From Magnolia sinica (lineage: Eukaryota; Streptophyta; Magnoliopsida; Magnoliales; Magnoliaceae), in NCBI RefSeq assembly GCF_029962835.1, contig NC_080590.1:59952001-60016000 (forward strand): a stretch of 64,000 bases of DNA. Reading direction: 5' to 3'. Shown here piece by piece: positions 44,625 through 58,027 of the stretch. Both the position numbers and the translations under genes were made by a program. Below the pieces are notes generated by a model. It saw nothing but the letters and a program-made list of their open reading frames with translations. It made no database searches and was not told the origin of the DNA. Each line of letters begins with the position of its first letter. Within the stretch, counting starts at the first letter, position 1.

Positions 44625-47600
44625 ATGCAACCTTACTCCCAAGTTGGCAGTCAACAACCTCAGCAGTTCTCACAGTATCAACAAGTGCCTCCACAATCTA
44701 GGAAACCATCTCTTGAGGACACACTCAATCTTTTTATGCAGAGTTCACTTCAATTTCAAAAAGACACCCAACATACCTTACTAGCTAACCAGCAGAGTTT
44801 ACATGCAAATGCGCAATCCATTGCCAAGCTGGAAGTACAGTTGGGTCAACTTGCTGTCACATTAAGTGAGAGAGAGAAGGGCAAGTTCCCTAGTCAACCT
44901 GTGGTAAATCCAAAAGGACAATATGAGATTGGCTCTAATTCAAACCAAGAACAATATCATGAGCAAGCCAAATCAATCATTACCCTTAGGTCCGGTAAAC
45001 AGATCGAGAACAAAGTAGAGATGCCTAGGGAAAAATCAAAGTCCAATGCGGAAGATCAAAATGAAATGGAGAGACATACTAGTGCATCCAAAGTCCAACA
45101 ACACTCTGACTCTCCAGGAACCACTCATGTGCCATCTTATGTGCCTAAAGCACCTTTTCCTCAACGTCTGGCACCGGTTAAGAAAGGAAACAACTTTAAT
45201 GAGATATTGGACATGTTTAAGCAAGTGCAAATCAACATTCCGTTGCTTGATGCTATCAAACAAGTTCTTGCTTACGCTAAGTTTCTTAAAGATTTATGCA
45301 CTCAAAAGCGTAAGATGAATGTTCATAAGAAGGTCTTCCTTGCGGAGCAACTCAGCTCCATGATTCAACACAACACCCCTCCTAAATTTAGGGATCCAGG
45401 AGCTCCTACCATTTCTTGCATCATAGGAGATCATAAGATTGAGAAGGCATTGCTTGATTTAGGGGCGAGTGTCAATTTGTTACCATATTCTGTGTATGAG
45501 CAGCTAGGACTTGGTGAGATGAAATCAACCAAAATAACACTCCAACTAGCTGATAGATCTGTCAAGGTGCCCCGTGGTATTATTGAAGATGTGCTGATCC
45601 AGGTTGATAAGTTTTATTTTCCAGTGGATTTCATTGTTCTAGATACTCAGCCTGTCCAGAATCCTACAAGTCAAATCCCAGTTATCTTAGGACGTCCATT
45701 CTTGGCCACATCCAATGCAATCATAAATTGCAGGAATGGAATTATGAAGTTGTCCTTTGGTAACATGAAGATCAAGCTCAACGTTTTCAATGCTGGACAA
45801 CAAATGTCAGACTCGGATGATATATTTGAAGTCAACATGATTGAGAGTCTAGTGCATGACTCTTTCCTTGAATCTTCCGATGACGCTCTTGAGACTTGTT
45901 TAACACATTTTGGCAGAGATTTTGACATAGAAAATTCCATCCAAGAAGTCAATGCATTGCTTGACTCTAATCCAGAAATAAATACAACAAAATGGAAAGC
46001 TAGAGTGGAACCTCTTCCACCATCTGAGTCTAAACTGGTCCCATCTATTGAGAAACCACCCAAAGTCGACCTTAAGCAATTACCTGAAACTCTCAAGTAT
46101 GCATTCTTAGGACCTTCTGAAACCCTGCCTGTCATCATAGCTGCTAACCTTGATAAAGAACAGGAGGGTAAGTTGCTTAATGTTCTTAGAAAACATAAGG
46201 CAGCTATTGGGTGGACAATAGCGGACATAAAGGGAATAAGCCCCTCGGTATGTATGCATCGTATTCATCTTGAAGAGAACGCGAAAACATCGCGTGAAAT
46301 GCAAAGGAGGCTTAACCCTAACATGAAAGAGGTCGTTCGGGCTGAGGTGCTAAAATTGTTAGATGTTGGTATCATTTACCCCATTTCTGATAGCACATGG
46401 GTCAGTCCAGTTCAAGTTGTTCTTAAAAAGTCTAGGATTACGGTGAAAAAGAATGAGGATAATGAGTTAGTACCAACGCGCATGACTACGGGTTGGCGAG
46501 TTTGTATTGATTACCGTAAACTGAACCTGGTCACAAGGAAGGATCACTTTCCTCTTCCTTTCATAGATCAGATGCTTGAGAGATTGGCAGGGCATAGCTA
46601 TTATTGTTTCCTGGATGGTTATTCCGGGTATAATCAGATTCCCATTGCTCCCGAGGATCAAGAGAAAACCACATTTACATGTCCTTTTGGCACATATGCT
46701 TATCGGCGTATGCCATTTGGATTATGTAATGCGCCTGCGACCTTCCAACGATGCATGATGAGTATTTTTTCGGACATGGTTGAGCGTTTTCTTGAGATTT
46801 TCATGGATGATTTTTCAATTTTCGGCTCTTCATTTGATGAGTGTTTATACCATCTATCTCTTGTCTTGGAAAGATGTGAAAAAACGAACCTGGTATTGAA
46901 TTGGGAAAAATGTCATTTTATGGTTCAAAAAGGGATTGTACTCGGGCATGTTATTTCAAGTAAAGGCATTGAAGTTGATAAAGCCAAGATTGATTTAATT
47001 TCTAGCCTTTCTCCACCCAGAACGGTTAAGGAGATTAGATCATTTTTAGGGCATGCGGGATTCTACAGGAGATTCATTAAGGATTTTAGCAAAATTTCTC
47101 GACCCTTATGCAATTTACTAGCTAAAGATGTTGCTTTTGTCCTTAATGATGAGTGTCGGCAAGCTTTTGATAAGTTGAAGCATTTACTGACTTCTGCTCC
47201 AATCATCCAACCACCTAATTGGAATTTACCTTTTGAGCTTATGTGTGATGCTTCGGATTATGCTGTTGGAGCCGTCCTAGGACAGAGATTGAACAAAATG
47301 CCTCATGTCATTTATTATGCTAGTAGGACTCTAAATGATGCACATCTCAACTATTCTACCACTGAAAAGGAATTATTGGCGGTGGTATTTGCTCTAGACA
47401 AATTCAGGTCGTATCTCATAGGGTCAAAGGTTATAGTGTTCTCAGATCATGCAGCATTGAAATATCTTCTTTCTAAAAAAGACGCTAAACCTCGATTGAT
47501 TCGGTGGATCCTCTTGCTACAAGAATTTGATATTAAAATTCGGGATAAAAAGGGTTCCGAAAATGTGGTAGCCGACCATTTGTCTAGACTTGTCTTAGAG

Positions 47601-48950
47601 TCCACAGTGGATCCTTTGCCAGTGAATGAGTATTTCCCTGATGAACAACTTCTAACTATTTCTCAATTGCCTTGGTACGCGGACATTGTAAACTATCTTG
47701 TTATAGGTCAACTTCCTTCTCATTGGACTAAACAAGATAAATTCAAATTTCTTGCTGAGGTTAAACATTTCTTTTGGGATGACCCATACTTATTCAAAAT
47801 TTGTCCTGATCAAATTATTAGGAGATGTGTGCCTGAGAGTGAGTTTCATAGTATAATCTCCTTTTGTCATGATCATGCCTGTGGTGGTCATTTTGGTTCA
47901 AAGAAAACAACTGTGAAAGTCTTACAAAGTGGATTTTATTGGCCTACACTGTTTCGCGACACCCATGCCTTTTGCTCAACATGTGATAGATGCCAACATA
48001 TGGGTAATATTTCTCACAGGAACATGATGCCACTTACCAATATTCTCATTGTTGAAATATTTGATGTTTGGGGTATTGACTTCATGGGCTCATTTCCCCC
48101 GTCATTCGGTTATGTGTATATCCTTGTGGCCGTCGACTATGTCTCTAAGTGGATTGAAGCAGTGCCATGTAAAACGAATGATCACAGAGTTGTGGTCCGT
48201 TTCTTAAAAGAAAATATCTTTTCTCGTTTTGGCACTCCTCGAGCAATTATAAGTGATGGAGGTACTCATTTTTGCAACAAACCGTTTGAATCTTTAATGA
48301 AAAAATATTCCATCACTCATAAAGTTGCAACGCCATATCATCCACAAACAAGTGGTCAAGTTGAGGTGTCAAATCGGGAGATTAAACAAATTTTAGAGAA
48401 AACGGTTCGCCCCGATCGTAAGGATTGGTCGCAACGGTTGAATGATGCTCTTTGGGCATATCGTACGGCCTTCAAAACTCCGATTGGAATGTCTCCGTAC
48501 AGGCTTGTATTTGGGAAAGCCTGTCACTTACCTGTGGAATTAGAACATCATGCTTATTGGGCCATCAAAACTTTTAATTTTGATTTGCACAAGGCCGGAT
48601 CACACCGTAAACTTCAACTCAATGAGTTAGAGGAAATTCGAAATGAGGCATATGAGAATGCAAAAATTTATAAAGAGCAGACAAAAATCTTCCATGACAA
48701 AGCAATTCTTCGCAAGACATTCTTACTGTACAATTCCAGGCTCCGCCTCTTTCCTGGAAAACTACGTTCGCGATGGTATGGTCCTTATCGAGTAGTAAAA
48801 GTATTCCCTCATGGAGCAGTTGAGATTCAAAATTTAACAGACGGGAATATCTTCAAAGTAAACGGTCAACGGCTGAAACCGTATTTAGATGATTTGGTGA
48901 ACAAAGATGTAGAGGAAATTTATTTGGCGGACCCAGGTTATCAAGATTGA
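44625..48950 (+). CDS. Pol polyprotein of the Athila element (1441 codons open)
   Basis: This open frame continues gag; ATG 44625 is simply the first Met after the TGA and not a proven start. Residues 1-240 are the Gln-rich gag tail and linker. Protease follows with DLGAS at 278-282 (Asp codon at 45456). RT has FMDD at 726-729 (Asp codons from 46806), and RNase H an Asp at 875 (CDASD). Integrase has an HHCC finger ([11 protein letters not shown]...CSTCDRC) and a core with Asp 1152, Asp 1211 and Glu 1247 (DD35E). The C-terminal [16 protein letters not shown] region ends at TGA 48948-48950. All catalytic motifs appear intact. Pol supplies cDNA synthesis and integration; expression here is blocked upstream by the gag stops. 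Confidence 0.92.
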   Translation: MQPYSQVGSQQPQQFSQYQQVPPQSRKPSLEDTLNLFMQSSLQFQKDTQHTLLANQQSLHANAQSIAKLEVQLGQLAVTLSEREKGKFPSQPVVNPKGQYEIGSNSNQEQYHEQAKSIITLRSGKQIENKVEMPREKSKSNAEDQNEMERHTSASKVQQHSDSPGTTHVPSYVPKAPFPQRLAPVKKGNNFNEILDMFKQVQINIPLLDAIKQVLAYAKFLKDLCTQKRKMNVHKKVFLAEQLSSMIQHNTPPKFRDPGAPTISCIIGDHKIEKALLDLGASVNLLPYSVYEQLGLGEMKSTKITLQLADRSVKVPRGIIEDVLIQVDKFYFPVDFIVLDTQPVQNPTSQIPVILGRPFLATSNAIINCRNGIMKLSFGNMKIKLNVFNAGQQMSDSDDIFEVNMIESLVHDSFLESSDDALETCLTHFGRDFDIENSIQEVNALLDSNPEINTTKWKARVEPLPPSESKLVPSIEKPPKVDLKQLPETLKYAFLGPSETLPVIIAANLDKEQEGKLLNVLRKHKAAIGWTIADIKGISPSVCMHRIHLEENAKTSREMQRRLNPNMKEVVRAEVLKLLDVGIIYPISDSTWVSPVQVVLKKSRITVKKNEDNELVPTRMTTGWRVCIDYRKLNLVTRKDHFPLPFIDQMLERLAGHSYYCFLDGYSGYNQIPIAPEDQEKTTFTCPFGTYAYRRMPFGLCNAPATFQRCMMSIFSDMVERFLEIFMDDFSIFGSSFDECLYHLSLVLERCEKTNLVLNWEKCHFMVQKGIVLGHVISSKGIEVDKAKIDLISSLSPPRTVKEIRSFLGHAGFYRRFIKDFSKISRPLCNLLAKDVAFVLNDECRQAFDKLKHLLTSAPIIQPPNWNLPFELMCDASDYAVGAVLGQRLNKMPHVIYYASRTLNDAHLNYSTTEKELLAVVFALDKFRSYLIGSKVIVFSDHAALKYLLSKKDAKPRLIRWILLLQEFDIKIRDKKGSENVVADHLSRLVLESTVDPLPVNEYFPDEQLLTISQLPWYADIVNYLVIGQLPSHWTKQDKFKFLAEVKHFFWDDPYLFKICPDQIIRRCVPESEFHSIISFCHDHACGGHFGSKKTTVKVLQSGFYWPTLFRDTHAFCSTCDRCQHMGNISHRNMMPLTNILIVEIFDVWGIDFMGSFPPSFGYVYILVAVDYVSKWIEAVPCKTNDHRVVVRFLKENIFSRFGTPRAIISDGGTHFCNKPFESLMKKYSITHKVATPYHPQTSGQVEVSNREIKQILEKTVRPDRKDWSQRLNDALWAYRTAFKTPIGMSPYRLVFGKACHLPVELEHHAYWAIKTFNFDLHKAGSHRKLQLNELEEIRNEAYENAKIYKEQTKIFHDKAILRKTFLLYNSRLRLFPGKLRSRWYGPYRVVKVFPHGAVEIQNLTDGNIFKVNGQRLKPYLDDLVNKDVEEIYLADPGYQD

Positions 48951-50330
48951 TTAGTTTATGGTCCACTCTTGTCTGGCTGAAGACGTTAAACTTAGCGCTC
49001 CTGGGAGGCAACCCAGTTTTTCATTCAATTTCACTTTTCTCATTCATGAGTTCAATGTTTGTGGGTAGCATTGCTGCAAACCCTCACGAGACTACAACTC
49101 GTCCACTAGGGGCAACCTAGGGGTTTAAAGGCTTGTTGCATACGCTAAATGCAATCGAGAGCACCTGCGAAAGTGGTATAGGTAGGATTTTCTTTTTGCA
49201 TTTTTATCATTTTGTTTTTGTTGATTTCTCTCTTATGCTGATTCGCTCTTACATGGATATTTTTTAGAAAGCCTCTAGATTCTTTCATACATGTACTATT
49301 TGTCCATCACTCCTCTTTTATTTTCGTTGTCCCATGTGCATTGCATGCTTATTTCTTTTACATTGAGGACAATGTAGATTTTATGTTGGGGGTGAGCGAT
49401 TAGGTTACCTCATCAGTATTTTCTTGGTCTTGAGCACAAATTGTGAAAAAATTGTGAAAATTTTTAAATTTTTCTAGAATTTCTTGTGCATTTGAAGTGA
49501 TTGTGAAGGATAAGGGTGATTTTAACATTGCAAGGTACAGAATGTCGATAATTTATAACTCTTGGATTCAGCCTTCTGTTAGATTTCACAGTTAAGTTTA
49601 AATTGTTAACCCATGATTAGAACTTTTAAACATCGATTGAGTCATGATCTCACATATCACATCTCGGTGCACATTAAGGTTCCGTTTCAACATTAAATGA
49701 TTAACTTGGTAATCACTAAGCATGAAAGAAACCAGCCTAAAATTTTTAGCTTCGGTCTATAACTAAGAATTGAGAGAGAGCGTAAGTCATATAATCTTCA
49801 CCATAGGTTTGCTCCCTATAGATGAAGATTCGATTCCCCATGGTTGACATGAGAAAAGGGTTAGGAGTACAATCTTTACCATAGGTTTGCTCCCTATAGG
49901 TGAGGATTTGATTCCCTTCCTTGGCGTTACTGTTCAAGAAAAAAATCAAAGGCTGATAGAATGAAAAGTTAATCTGTAAGGCAAGTGTTGGTTTCAGTTG
50001 TCATGCATTCCGTTGTTAATTACCAATGATATCATGAAATTGACAATTGGATCTCTTAATGATAGTAAGCCGAGATTACACTATACGCTCGTGGAACTCA
50101 ATGTTTAGAATATTCTAATTAATGGATTAATATTTTGAAATTGATTATGAAGTTTATCGTGAGCTTGATTCTAGAAAGAAAAATTCTGTGCACCATTCAT
50201 GAATCTTAGAATTCTCGCGCCTCGACGTTCTATTCACAAGTCACTCGGGTTCACAGGAATTGTCCTTTATTTCTGAAATTATTTTTTCGCATGTTTTGCT
50301 CGGGACTAGCAAAATGCTGGTTGGGGGTTG
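48951..50330 (+). other. 3' untranslated region of the Athila element, no env-like ORF
   Basis: 1.38 kb after pol with CTCCTGGGAGGCAACCCAG near the start, TTGAGGACAATGTAGATTTT near 49363, and a purine-rich end (GCTGGTTGGGGGTTG, about 50316-50330) that would be the polypurine tract. Two related 60-70 bp stretches (CATAGGTTTGCTCCCTATAG) lie at 49801 and 49880. Some Athila elements carry an envelope-like frame here; this one does not. Confidence 0.7.
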
Positions 50331-52333
50331 TGATGAGGGTCGAATATTGCATATCAGACCCTAATTATTGCATGATTTTACGTACATGATAACGTTTAAT
50401 GAAATATTTTAATTATATTTGATACAGGATGAAATCAGGAGCGTTGATGGAAAAAGAGTACTACAAGCATGAATTTGACACTCTGAAGTCACCAGAGCAA
50501 GGGACACACTCTAGAGAACTAAGACTGAAGAATTTACATGCCAGGGACCCGAGGAAATCAAGCCGTTCACGTTTAAAAGGCCCAAAAATAGTCCAAAATG
50601 CAAGATCACATGGTTCTCACCATCCAATTGGCTCGAAACTCCATATATGGCCTGGATGCCATAAATAAACCGTACATACTAAATTTCAACCATTGGATAT
50701 CTCGAGAAGTGGGCCAACGGACAGATCAGCCCATTAATCTTCAATTTTAGGCCCACCTACAATCCGGATATACTTCAAAATTGACCCAGACGGTTTAAAT
50801 AAGGTGAGAAACAGGATGGATGGATTGGATTTCTCGAAAGCATCACAGTGGACCCCATATGTATAGCATGTGTACATAGTGCACATGTGCACCGCCCGAG
50901 CACCGAGTCGCTCGTCGTGCGGCCGCTCGACCCGACGCCTTTAAAAAAAAAATACGGAAACTTCCGCTTTGGCCCAATGCGACGGAAAGTCCGCTTTTAC
51001 GACATCGTGGCCCCACTCTGGCGAACGCTTAATCTAAACCGTCATCGTGTAGAAGGGTTCAATATCTACAAAACCATGTTTACGGTTTGTGCCCATACAT
51101 GCACACGTGTGAGATATAGAGGTCACAAGCGGGCTGCCCTACGTTCAAAATGATCTCAGCATGATGCCTTCTTTGGGCCGCGGCCACGCAAAGTCAAAAC
51201 CACCCATATGCGGTCGAAATCTCGTCCCGAATCCACTGTACGGGATGGATGTTCCCGAAAATGCCTATGTGGGGCCCATGAGCATCACGGCGGAAGAACT
51301 CCGCGTACACTGTTTTAGCGCGACGCGTCCATTTTTGCGCAGCATTGTGGCCCACCTCTACGGTTCAGATGAAAGATCTGATCCGTCCATCATGAAGATG
51401 ACTTGGAAACGTCCTAAGGGACGATATTTATTTGGTAATTGAGCAAGGAAAAGGGGGGCTGTTTTGCATCCGAACTCGGCAGCGAAAGGGAGTCCGCACG
51501 CGGCTGTTGCTGCGACAGCGTTTCCACCGTCCTTCCAGCTGCTATAAGAAAGAGAGAGAGAGCTCGTTTTAAAGGGGAAGCCAGAGGGAAAAAGGCTAGA
51601 AATCGAGAGTTTTGAGGAGATCAAGAGAAAGAGAAGAGAAAGAAAAGAAAAGAGAAGAAAAGAGAAGAAAAGAGAAGAAAGAGTTTAGCAGGATGTTTTC
51701 ATTCCATCATTGTTATTTTTCTTACTTTTTAACTGATCACATGGATAGCTAAATCCCTTAGCTAGGGTTGAGATGAAGCCTCCAACTTGAATAGTCCTTG
51801 TCTGTTGATTTAATCCTAATTTAATTGATTTGTTTCTTTCTCTAGTATGCTTAATTGAAAGTTTTGTGCTTCTCCATTCTAGGAGTTTAACCAAAGTCTA
51901 GTTATGGATGTTGTTTGGAACATTATCTAGGTGCTTGTGTCTGACCATGAACAGGTTCGTATAGAGGAAGAAACAGGAATTTACATCTCTTCATGCCTGA
52001 CCATGGATGGAAAGTTGTAATCCATATGCTTTTAAGGAATTATACATTCTGTGTGCCCGACCAAGGACATAGAGTGCACTTTATTTATTTTGATATCAAT
52101 CTGGATTAGGGTGAATCAACAGGCAGAACAAGGTTTATGATAGTTAGGGGTGGATTCGAAAGTCCTAGTCTTCTCTTTGATTGAATTTTCCTCATTATTC
52201 TTGGTTATTTTTCCATTGATTTTTATTTAGTTTATTTAATTACTATCGCAAATATCTGTTGGATTAGTTAAGAAGAGTCTTTAATTTTGAATTGTGACGA
52301 CCAGTCCTCGTGGGAACGATCTCGTAATATGTA
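50331..52333 (+). repeat. 3' LTR of the Athila element, right end missing
   Basis: It begins TGATGAGGGTCGAATATTGC and follows the 5' LTR to CTCGTAATATGTA, where the array sequence ACCAAAACTAAAACC takes over. The last about 74 bases of the 5' LTR (42711-42784) have no counterpart. Between about 50890 and 51335 it differs from the 5' LTR by many small deletions in G/C-rich text, while the rest is near identical. Confidence 0.9.
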
Positions 52334-55300
52334 ACCAAAACTAAAACCAAAACCTATAACCTAAACCCAAACTTATTCTCAAATCCTAAAACATCAATAA
52401 CCTAAACCTAAACTGTAACCTAATCCTATAACCTAAACTCAAATCCCTAAACTTTAACCTATTAACCTAACCTAAACTTATACTTATAACCTAAAACTAT
52501 TCTCAAATCCCAAAACCTATAACCTTTCCCTAACCTATAACCTAAACTCAATTCCCTAAACCTAAACCTAGACCTAAACCTAAACCTATAGCCTAAACTC
52601 AAATCCCTAAACCATAACCTATAACCTAACTTAAACCTATACTTGTGACCTAAAACTATTCCCAAATCCCAAAACCTATAACTTAAACCTAACCTTTCCC
52701 TAAACCTATAACATAAACTCAATTCCCTAAACTCTAAACCCTAAACCAAAACCTATAACCTAAACCCGAACCCATTCTCAAATCCCAAAACCTATAACCT
52801 AAACCTAAACTTTAACCTAAACCTATAACCTATAACCAAAACCTATAACTTAAACCCGAACCCATTCTCAAATCCCAAAACCTATAACCTAAACCTAAAC
52901 CTTAACCTAAACCTATAACCTATAACATAAATCAAAACCTAAACCTAAACCTATAACCTATAACCTAAATCAAAACCTATTACCTTTCTCTAAACCTTAA
53001 CCTAAACCTATAACCTATAACCTAAATCAAAACCAAAACCAAAACCAAAATCTAAAGCCTAAACCTATAACCTATAACCTAAATCAAAACCTATAACCTA
53101 AACTAAAACCAAATCCTATAACCTATACAACCTAAACTTGAACCCATTCTCAAATCTCAAAACCTATAACCTAAACCTAAACCTTAACCTAAACCTATAA
53201 CCTATAACCTAAATCAAAACCTATAACCTAAACCAAAACCAAAACCTATAACCTAAGCCCGAACCCATTCTCAAATCCCAAAACTTATAACCTAAACCAA
53301 AACCAAAACCTACAACCTAAACTTGAACTCATTCCCAAATCCCAAAACCTTTAACCTAAACCTAAACCTTAACATAAACCTATAACCTATAACCTAAATC
53401 AAAACCAATAACCAAAACCAAAACCAAAACCTATAGCCTAAACCCGAACCCATTCTCAAATTCAAAAACCTATAACCTAAACCAAAACCTATAACCTAAA
53501 CCCGAACCCATTCTCAAATCCCAAAACCTATAACCTAAACCTAAACCTATAACCTATAACCTAAATCAAAACCTATAACCTAAACCAAAACCAAAACCTA
53601 TAACCTAAGCCCGAACCCATTCTCAAATCCCAAAACCTATAACCTAAACCAAAACCAAAACCTATAACCTAAGCCCGAACCCATTCTCAAATCCCAAAAC
53701 CTATAACCTAAACCAAAACCTATAACCTAAACCAAAACCAAAACCTACAACCTAAACTTGAACTCATTCTCAAATCCCAAAACCTTTAACCTAAACCTAA
53801 ACCTTAACATAAACCTATAACCTATAACCTAAATCAAAACCAATAACCTAAACCAAAACCAAAACCTATAGCCTAAACCCGAACCCATTCTCAAATTCAA
53901 AAACCTATAACCTAAACCAAAACCTATAACCAAAACCAAAACCAAAACCTATAACCTAAACCCGAACCCATTCTCAAATCCCAAAACCTATAACCTAAAC
54001 CTAAACCTTAACCTAGACCTATAACCTATAACCTAAATCAAAACCTATAACCTAAACCAAAACTAAAACCTATAACTTAAGCTCGAACCCATTCTTAAAT
54101 CCCAAAACTTATAACTTAAACCAAAACCTATAACCTAAACCAAAACCAAAACCTACAACCTAAACTTGAACTCATTCTCAAATCCCAAAACCTTTAACCT
54201 AAACCTAAACCTTAACATAAACCTATAACCTATAACCTAAATTAAAACCTATAACCTAAACCTAAACCAAAACCTATAGCCTAAACCCGAACTCATTCTC
54301 AAATTCAAAAACCTATAACCTAAACCAAAACCTATAACCAAAACCAAAATCAAAACCTATAACCTAAACCCGAACCCATTCTCAAATTCCAAAACCTATA
54401 ACCTAAACCTAAACCGTAACCTAATCCTATAACCTAAACTCAAATCCCTAAACCTTAACCTATAATCTAACCTAAACCTATACTTATAACCTAAAACTAT
54501 TCCCAAATCCCAAAACCTATATCCTATACCTAACCTCTCCCAAAACCTATAACCTATACCAAAACCTATAACCTAAATCAAAACCAAAACCAAAACTAAA
54601 ACCTATAACCTAAACTTAACTCATTCTCAAATCCCAAAACCTTTAACCTAAACCTAAACCTTAACATAAACCTATAACCTATAACCTAAATCAAAACCTA
54701 AACCAAAACCAAAACCTATAACCTAAACTCGAACCCATTCTCAAATTCAAAAACCTATAACCTAAACCAAAACCTATAACCAAAACCAAAACCAAAACCT
54801 ATAACCTAAGCCCGAACCCATTCTCAAATCCCAAAACCTATAACCTAAACCAAAACCTATAACCTAAACCAAAACCAAAACCTACAACCTAAACTTGAAC
54901 TCATTCTCAAATCCCAAAACCTTTAACCTAAACCTAAACCTTAACATAAACTTATAACCTATAACCTAAATCAAAACCTATAACCTAAACCAAAACCAAA
55001 ACCTATAGCCTAAACCCGAACCCATTCTCAAATTCAAAAACCTATAACCTAAACCAAAACCTATAACCTAAACCCAAACACATTCTCAAATCCCAAAACC
55101 TATAACCTAAACCTAAACCATAACCTAATCCTATAACCTAAAATCAAATCTCTAAACCTTAACCTATAACCTAACCTAAACTTATACTTATAACCTAAAA
55201 CTATTCCCAAATCCCAAAACCTATAACCTAAACCTAACCTCTCCCAAAACTTATAACCTAAACTAAAACCTATAACCTAAACCCAAATCAAAACCTATAA

Positions 55301-57085
55301 CCTAAACTTGAACTCATTCTTAAATCCCAAAACCTTTAACCTAAACCTAAACCTTAACATAAACCTATAACCTATAACCTAAATCAAAACCTATAACTTA
55401 AACCAAAACCAAAACCTATAACCTAAACTCGAACCCATTCTCAAATTCAAAAACCTATAACCTATAACCAAAACCAAAACTTATAACCTAAACCCGAACC
55501 CATTCTCAAATCCCAAAACCTATAACCTAAACCTAAACCGTAACCTATTCCTATAACCTAAACTCAAATCCCTAAACCTTAACCTATAACCTAACCTAAA
55601 CCTATACTTATAACCTAAAACTATTCCCAAATCCCAAAACCTATTACCTAAACCTAACCTCTCTCTAAACCTATAACCTAAACTCAATTCCTTAAACCTA
55701 AACCTATACCTAATCCTAATCTCAACTCCCTAACCTAAACCTAAACCTAAACTTGAAAACCCAAACTTAAACCCAATCCCGAACCTGAACCCGATTTCCT
55801 AAACCTAAACCATAACCCATTCTAAATTCCCTAAAGCTATAACCTATAACCTAAACCTAAACCTAAACCTAAACCTAAAACCTAAACCTATAACCTATAA
55901 CCTAAATCAAAACCTATTACCTTTCCCTAAACCTTAACCTAAACCTATATCCTATAACCTAAATCAAAACTAAAACCAAAACCTAAAACCTAAACCTATA
56001 ACTTATAACCTAAATCAAAACATATAATCAAAACCAAAACCAAAACCTATAACCTAAACCAAAACCAAAACCTATACCCTAAACCCGAACCCATTCTCAA
56101 ATCCAAAAAACCTATAACATAAACCTAAACCTTAACCTAAACCGTTAACCTATAACCTAAATCAAAACCTATAACCTAAACCAAAACCATAACCTATAAC
56201 CTATAACCTAAACCCGAACCCATTATCAAATCCCAAAACCTATAACCTAAACCAAAACCAAAACCTATAACCTAAACCCGAACCCATTCTCAAATCCCAA
56301 AATCCAAACCTAAACCTAAACCTAAACCTAAAACCTAAACCTAAACCTATAACCTAAACTCAAATCCCTAAACCTAAACCTAAACCTAATCCTATAACCT
56401 AAACTCAAATCCCTTAACCTTTACTTATAACCTAACCTAAACCTATACTTATAACCTAAAACTATTCTCAAATCCCAAAACCTATAACCTAAACCTAACC
56501 TTTCCTTAAACCTATAACCTAAACTCAATTTCCTAAACCTAAACCTATAGCCTAAACTCAAATCTCTAAACCTTAACCTATAACCTAACGTAAACCTATA
56601 CTTATAACCTAAAACTATTCCCAAATCCCAAAACCTATTACATAAACCTAACATTTTCCTAAACCATAACCCATTCTCAATTCCCTAAAGCTATAACCTA
56701 TAACCTAAACTTAAACCTAAACTTAAACCTAACCTAAACTTATAACCTTTCCTTAAACCTTTAACTTAAACCTAAACTTAAAACCTAAATGTATTCTCAA
56801 ATCTTTAAACCCAAACCTACACCTAATCCTAATCTCAACTCCCTAACCTAAACCTAAACTTGAAAACCCAAACCTAAACCCGATCCCGAACCCGAACCCG
56901 ATTTCCTAAACCTAAACCTTAACCTGTAATCAAGTTTCCAAAAGCTATAACCTGTAACCTAAACCAAAACCAAAACCTATAACCTAAACCTTAAACTATA
57001 ACCTAAACTTAATTATAACCTATAGCCTAACCTTAACCTAAACCTATAACCTAAACCTAAACTAAAACCTAAACCTATAATAATA
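52334..57085. repeat. Telomere-like degenerate array, right part
   Basis: 4.75 kb with the same units as the left part, arranged in loose higher-order blocks each containing CCCGAACCCATTCTCAAATC and runs of CCTATAACCTAAAC and CCAAAACC. One exact telo-box-like AAACCCTAAA occurs near 52736. Minus-strand frames such as 52462-52722 and 56421-56654 are repeat artefacts. Confidence 0.9.
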
Positions 57086-57330
57086 TGGTGAGACCATTTC
57101 TTCTATGTCAATTTCATTCCTCTTTGAGTTTTTTTTTAATTCATTAAAAAAAATGGTTATACGTGATGCACTTCTTTCACTGTCTTTCTTTTCTCCAATG
57201 GGCATTCTAATTTATGAATGACATGACTGTTTGTAGGATGATGGAATATATGAAGCTATTGAAATTTCAGGGTGAAGTCGAGCACATTTCTCTAATGAAA
57301 CCAAAGATTTGTATTTTCAGCATTATTGTA
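57086..57330. other. A/T-rich unique segment of CACTA
   Basis: Between the array and the minisatellite; a possible exon edge (TTTGTAG/GATGATGG) near 57237 is too short to assign. Confidence 0.3.
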
Positions 57331-57334
57331 ATTG

Positions 57335-57560
57335 TAACTGTAATTGATTGTAATTATAATTAATTGAATGAAGGATTGTAATTGTAATTGAATGAATAAA
57401 GGATTGTAATTGTAATTGAATGAATGAAGGATTGTAATTGAATGAATGAATGATTGTAATTGAATGAATGAATGATTGTACAGGTGGTAATTGAATGAAT
57501 AAAGGATTGTAATTGAATGAATGAATGATTAACAGGTGGTAATTGAATAAACAAATGATT
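57335..57560. repeat. ATTGTAATTGAATGAATGA minisatellite
   Basis: Irregular tandem units of TTGTAATTGAATGAATGAA with GGATTG and GATTG variants. The minus-strand Ile/His/Ser-rich frame over it is a repeat artefact. Confidence 0.8.
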
Positions 57561-57579
57561 TAATTTTTCAATGTACAAA

Positions 57580-58027
57580 ATAGCTACGGATATTGACCTT
57601 AGCCACTAGTCAGACAGGTGTAGCCTTTTAAATTTTAGCATATTGCTACGGACTTTCAGCTACAAATAATATCCGTAGCTGTTTAAAGTTTTTGCTACAG
57701 ATATAATTGCTATGGATTATATCTGTAGCTATTTAACATATAGCTACGGATTAAATCCGTAGCCACTAATCAGAGAGGTGTAGCCTTTTAAATTTTGGCC
57801 TATTGCTACGAACTTTCAGCTACAAATATTATCCGTAGCTGTTTAAGTTTTTGCTACAGATATAATTGTTACGGACTATATCCGTAGCTATTGAACCTAT
57901 AGCTACAGATTTAATCCGTAGCCATAGGTTCTAGACCTATCGTTATGACACCTACGATGACGGTCATGTTACGGAATAGCTACGGACTAAATCCATAGCC
58001 ATATGTCTATGGCTACGGATTTAATCC
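57580..58027. repeat. Right subterminal repeats of CACTA
   Basis: At least ten copies of TAGCTACGG or CCGTAGCTA/CCGTAGCCA in both orientations, several forming near-palindromes such as CTACGGATTTAATCCGTAG. A block of about 170 bp (from GCCACTAGTCAGACAGGTGT near 57602) is duplicated near 57771. The motif matches the left end (32225-32310), and the cluster is longer here. Confidence 0.85.

Larger units (their letters stand above)
40686..52333 (+). mobile_element. Athila-type Ty3/Gypsy retrotransposon
   Basis: A nearly complete 11.6 kb element: 5' LTR 40686-42784, tRNA-Asp primer site, gag-pol in one frame (43509-48950) and 3' LTR 50331-52333. The 3' LTR lacks its last about 74 bp and abuts the telomere-like array directly. 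The LTRs are almost identical over most of their length, so the insertion is recent compared with the other elements here. The 1.38 kb between pol and the 3' LTR holds no envelope-like frame. Confidence 0.9.

Noticed and set aside
45671..46228. Minus-strand frame of 185 codons inside Athila pol
   Set aside because: Shadow of the intact plus-strand pol; no domain.
48951..50330. Envelope-like ORF of the Athila element
   Set aside because: No frame longer than about 70 codons is present in this interval.
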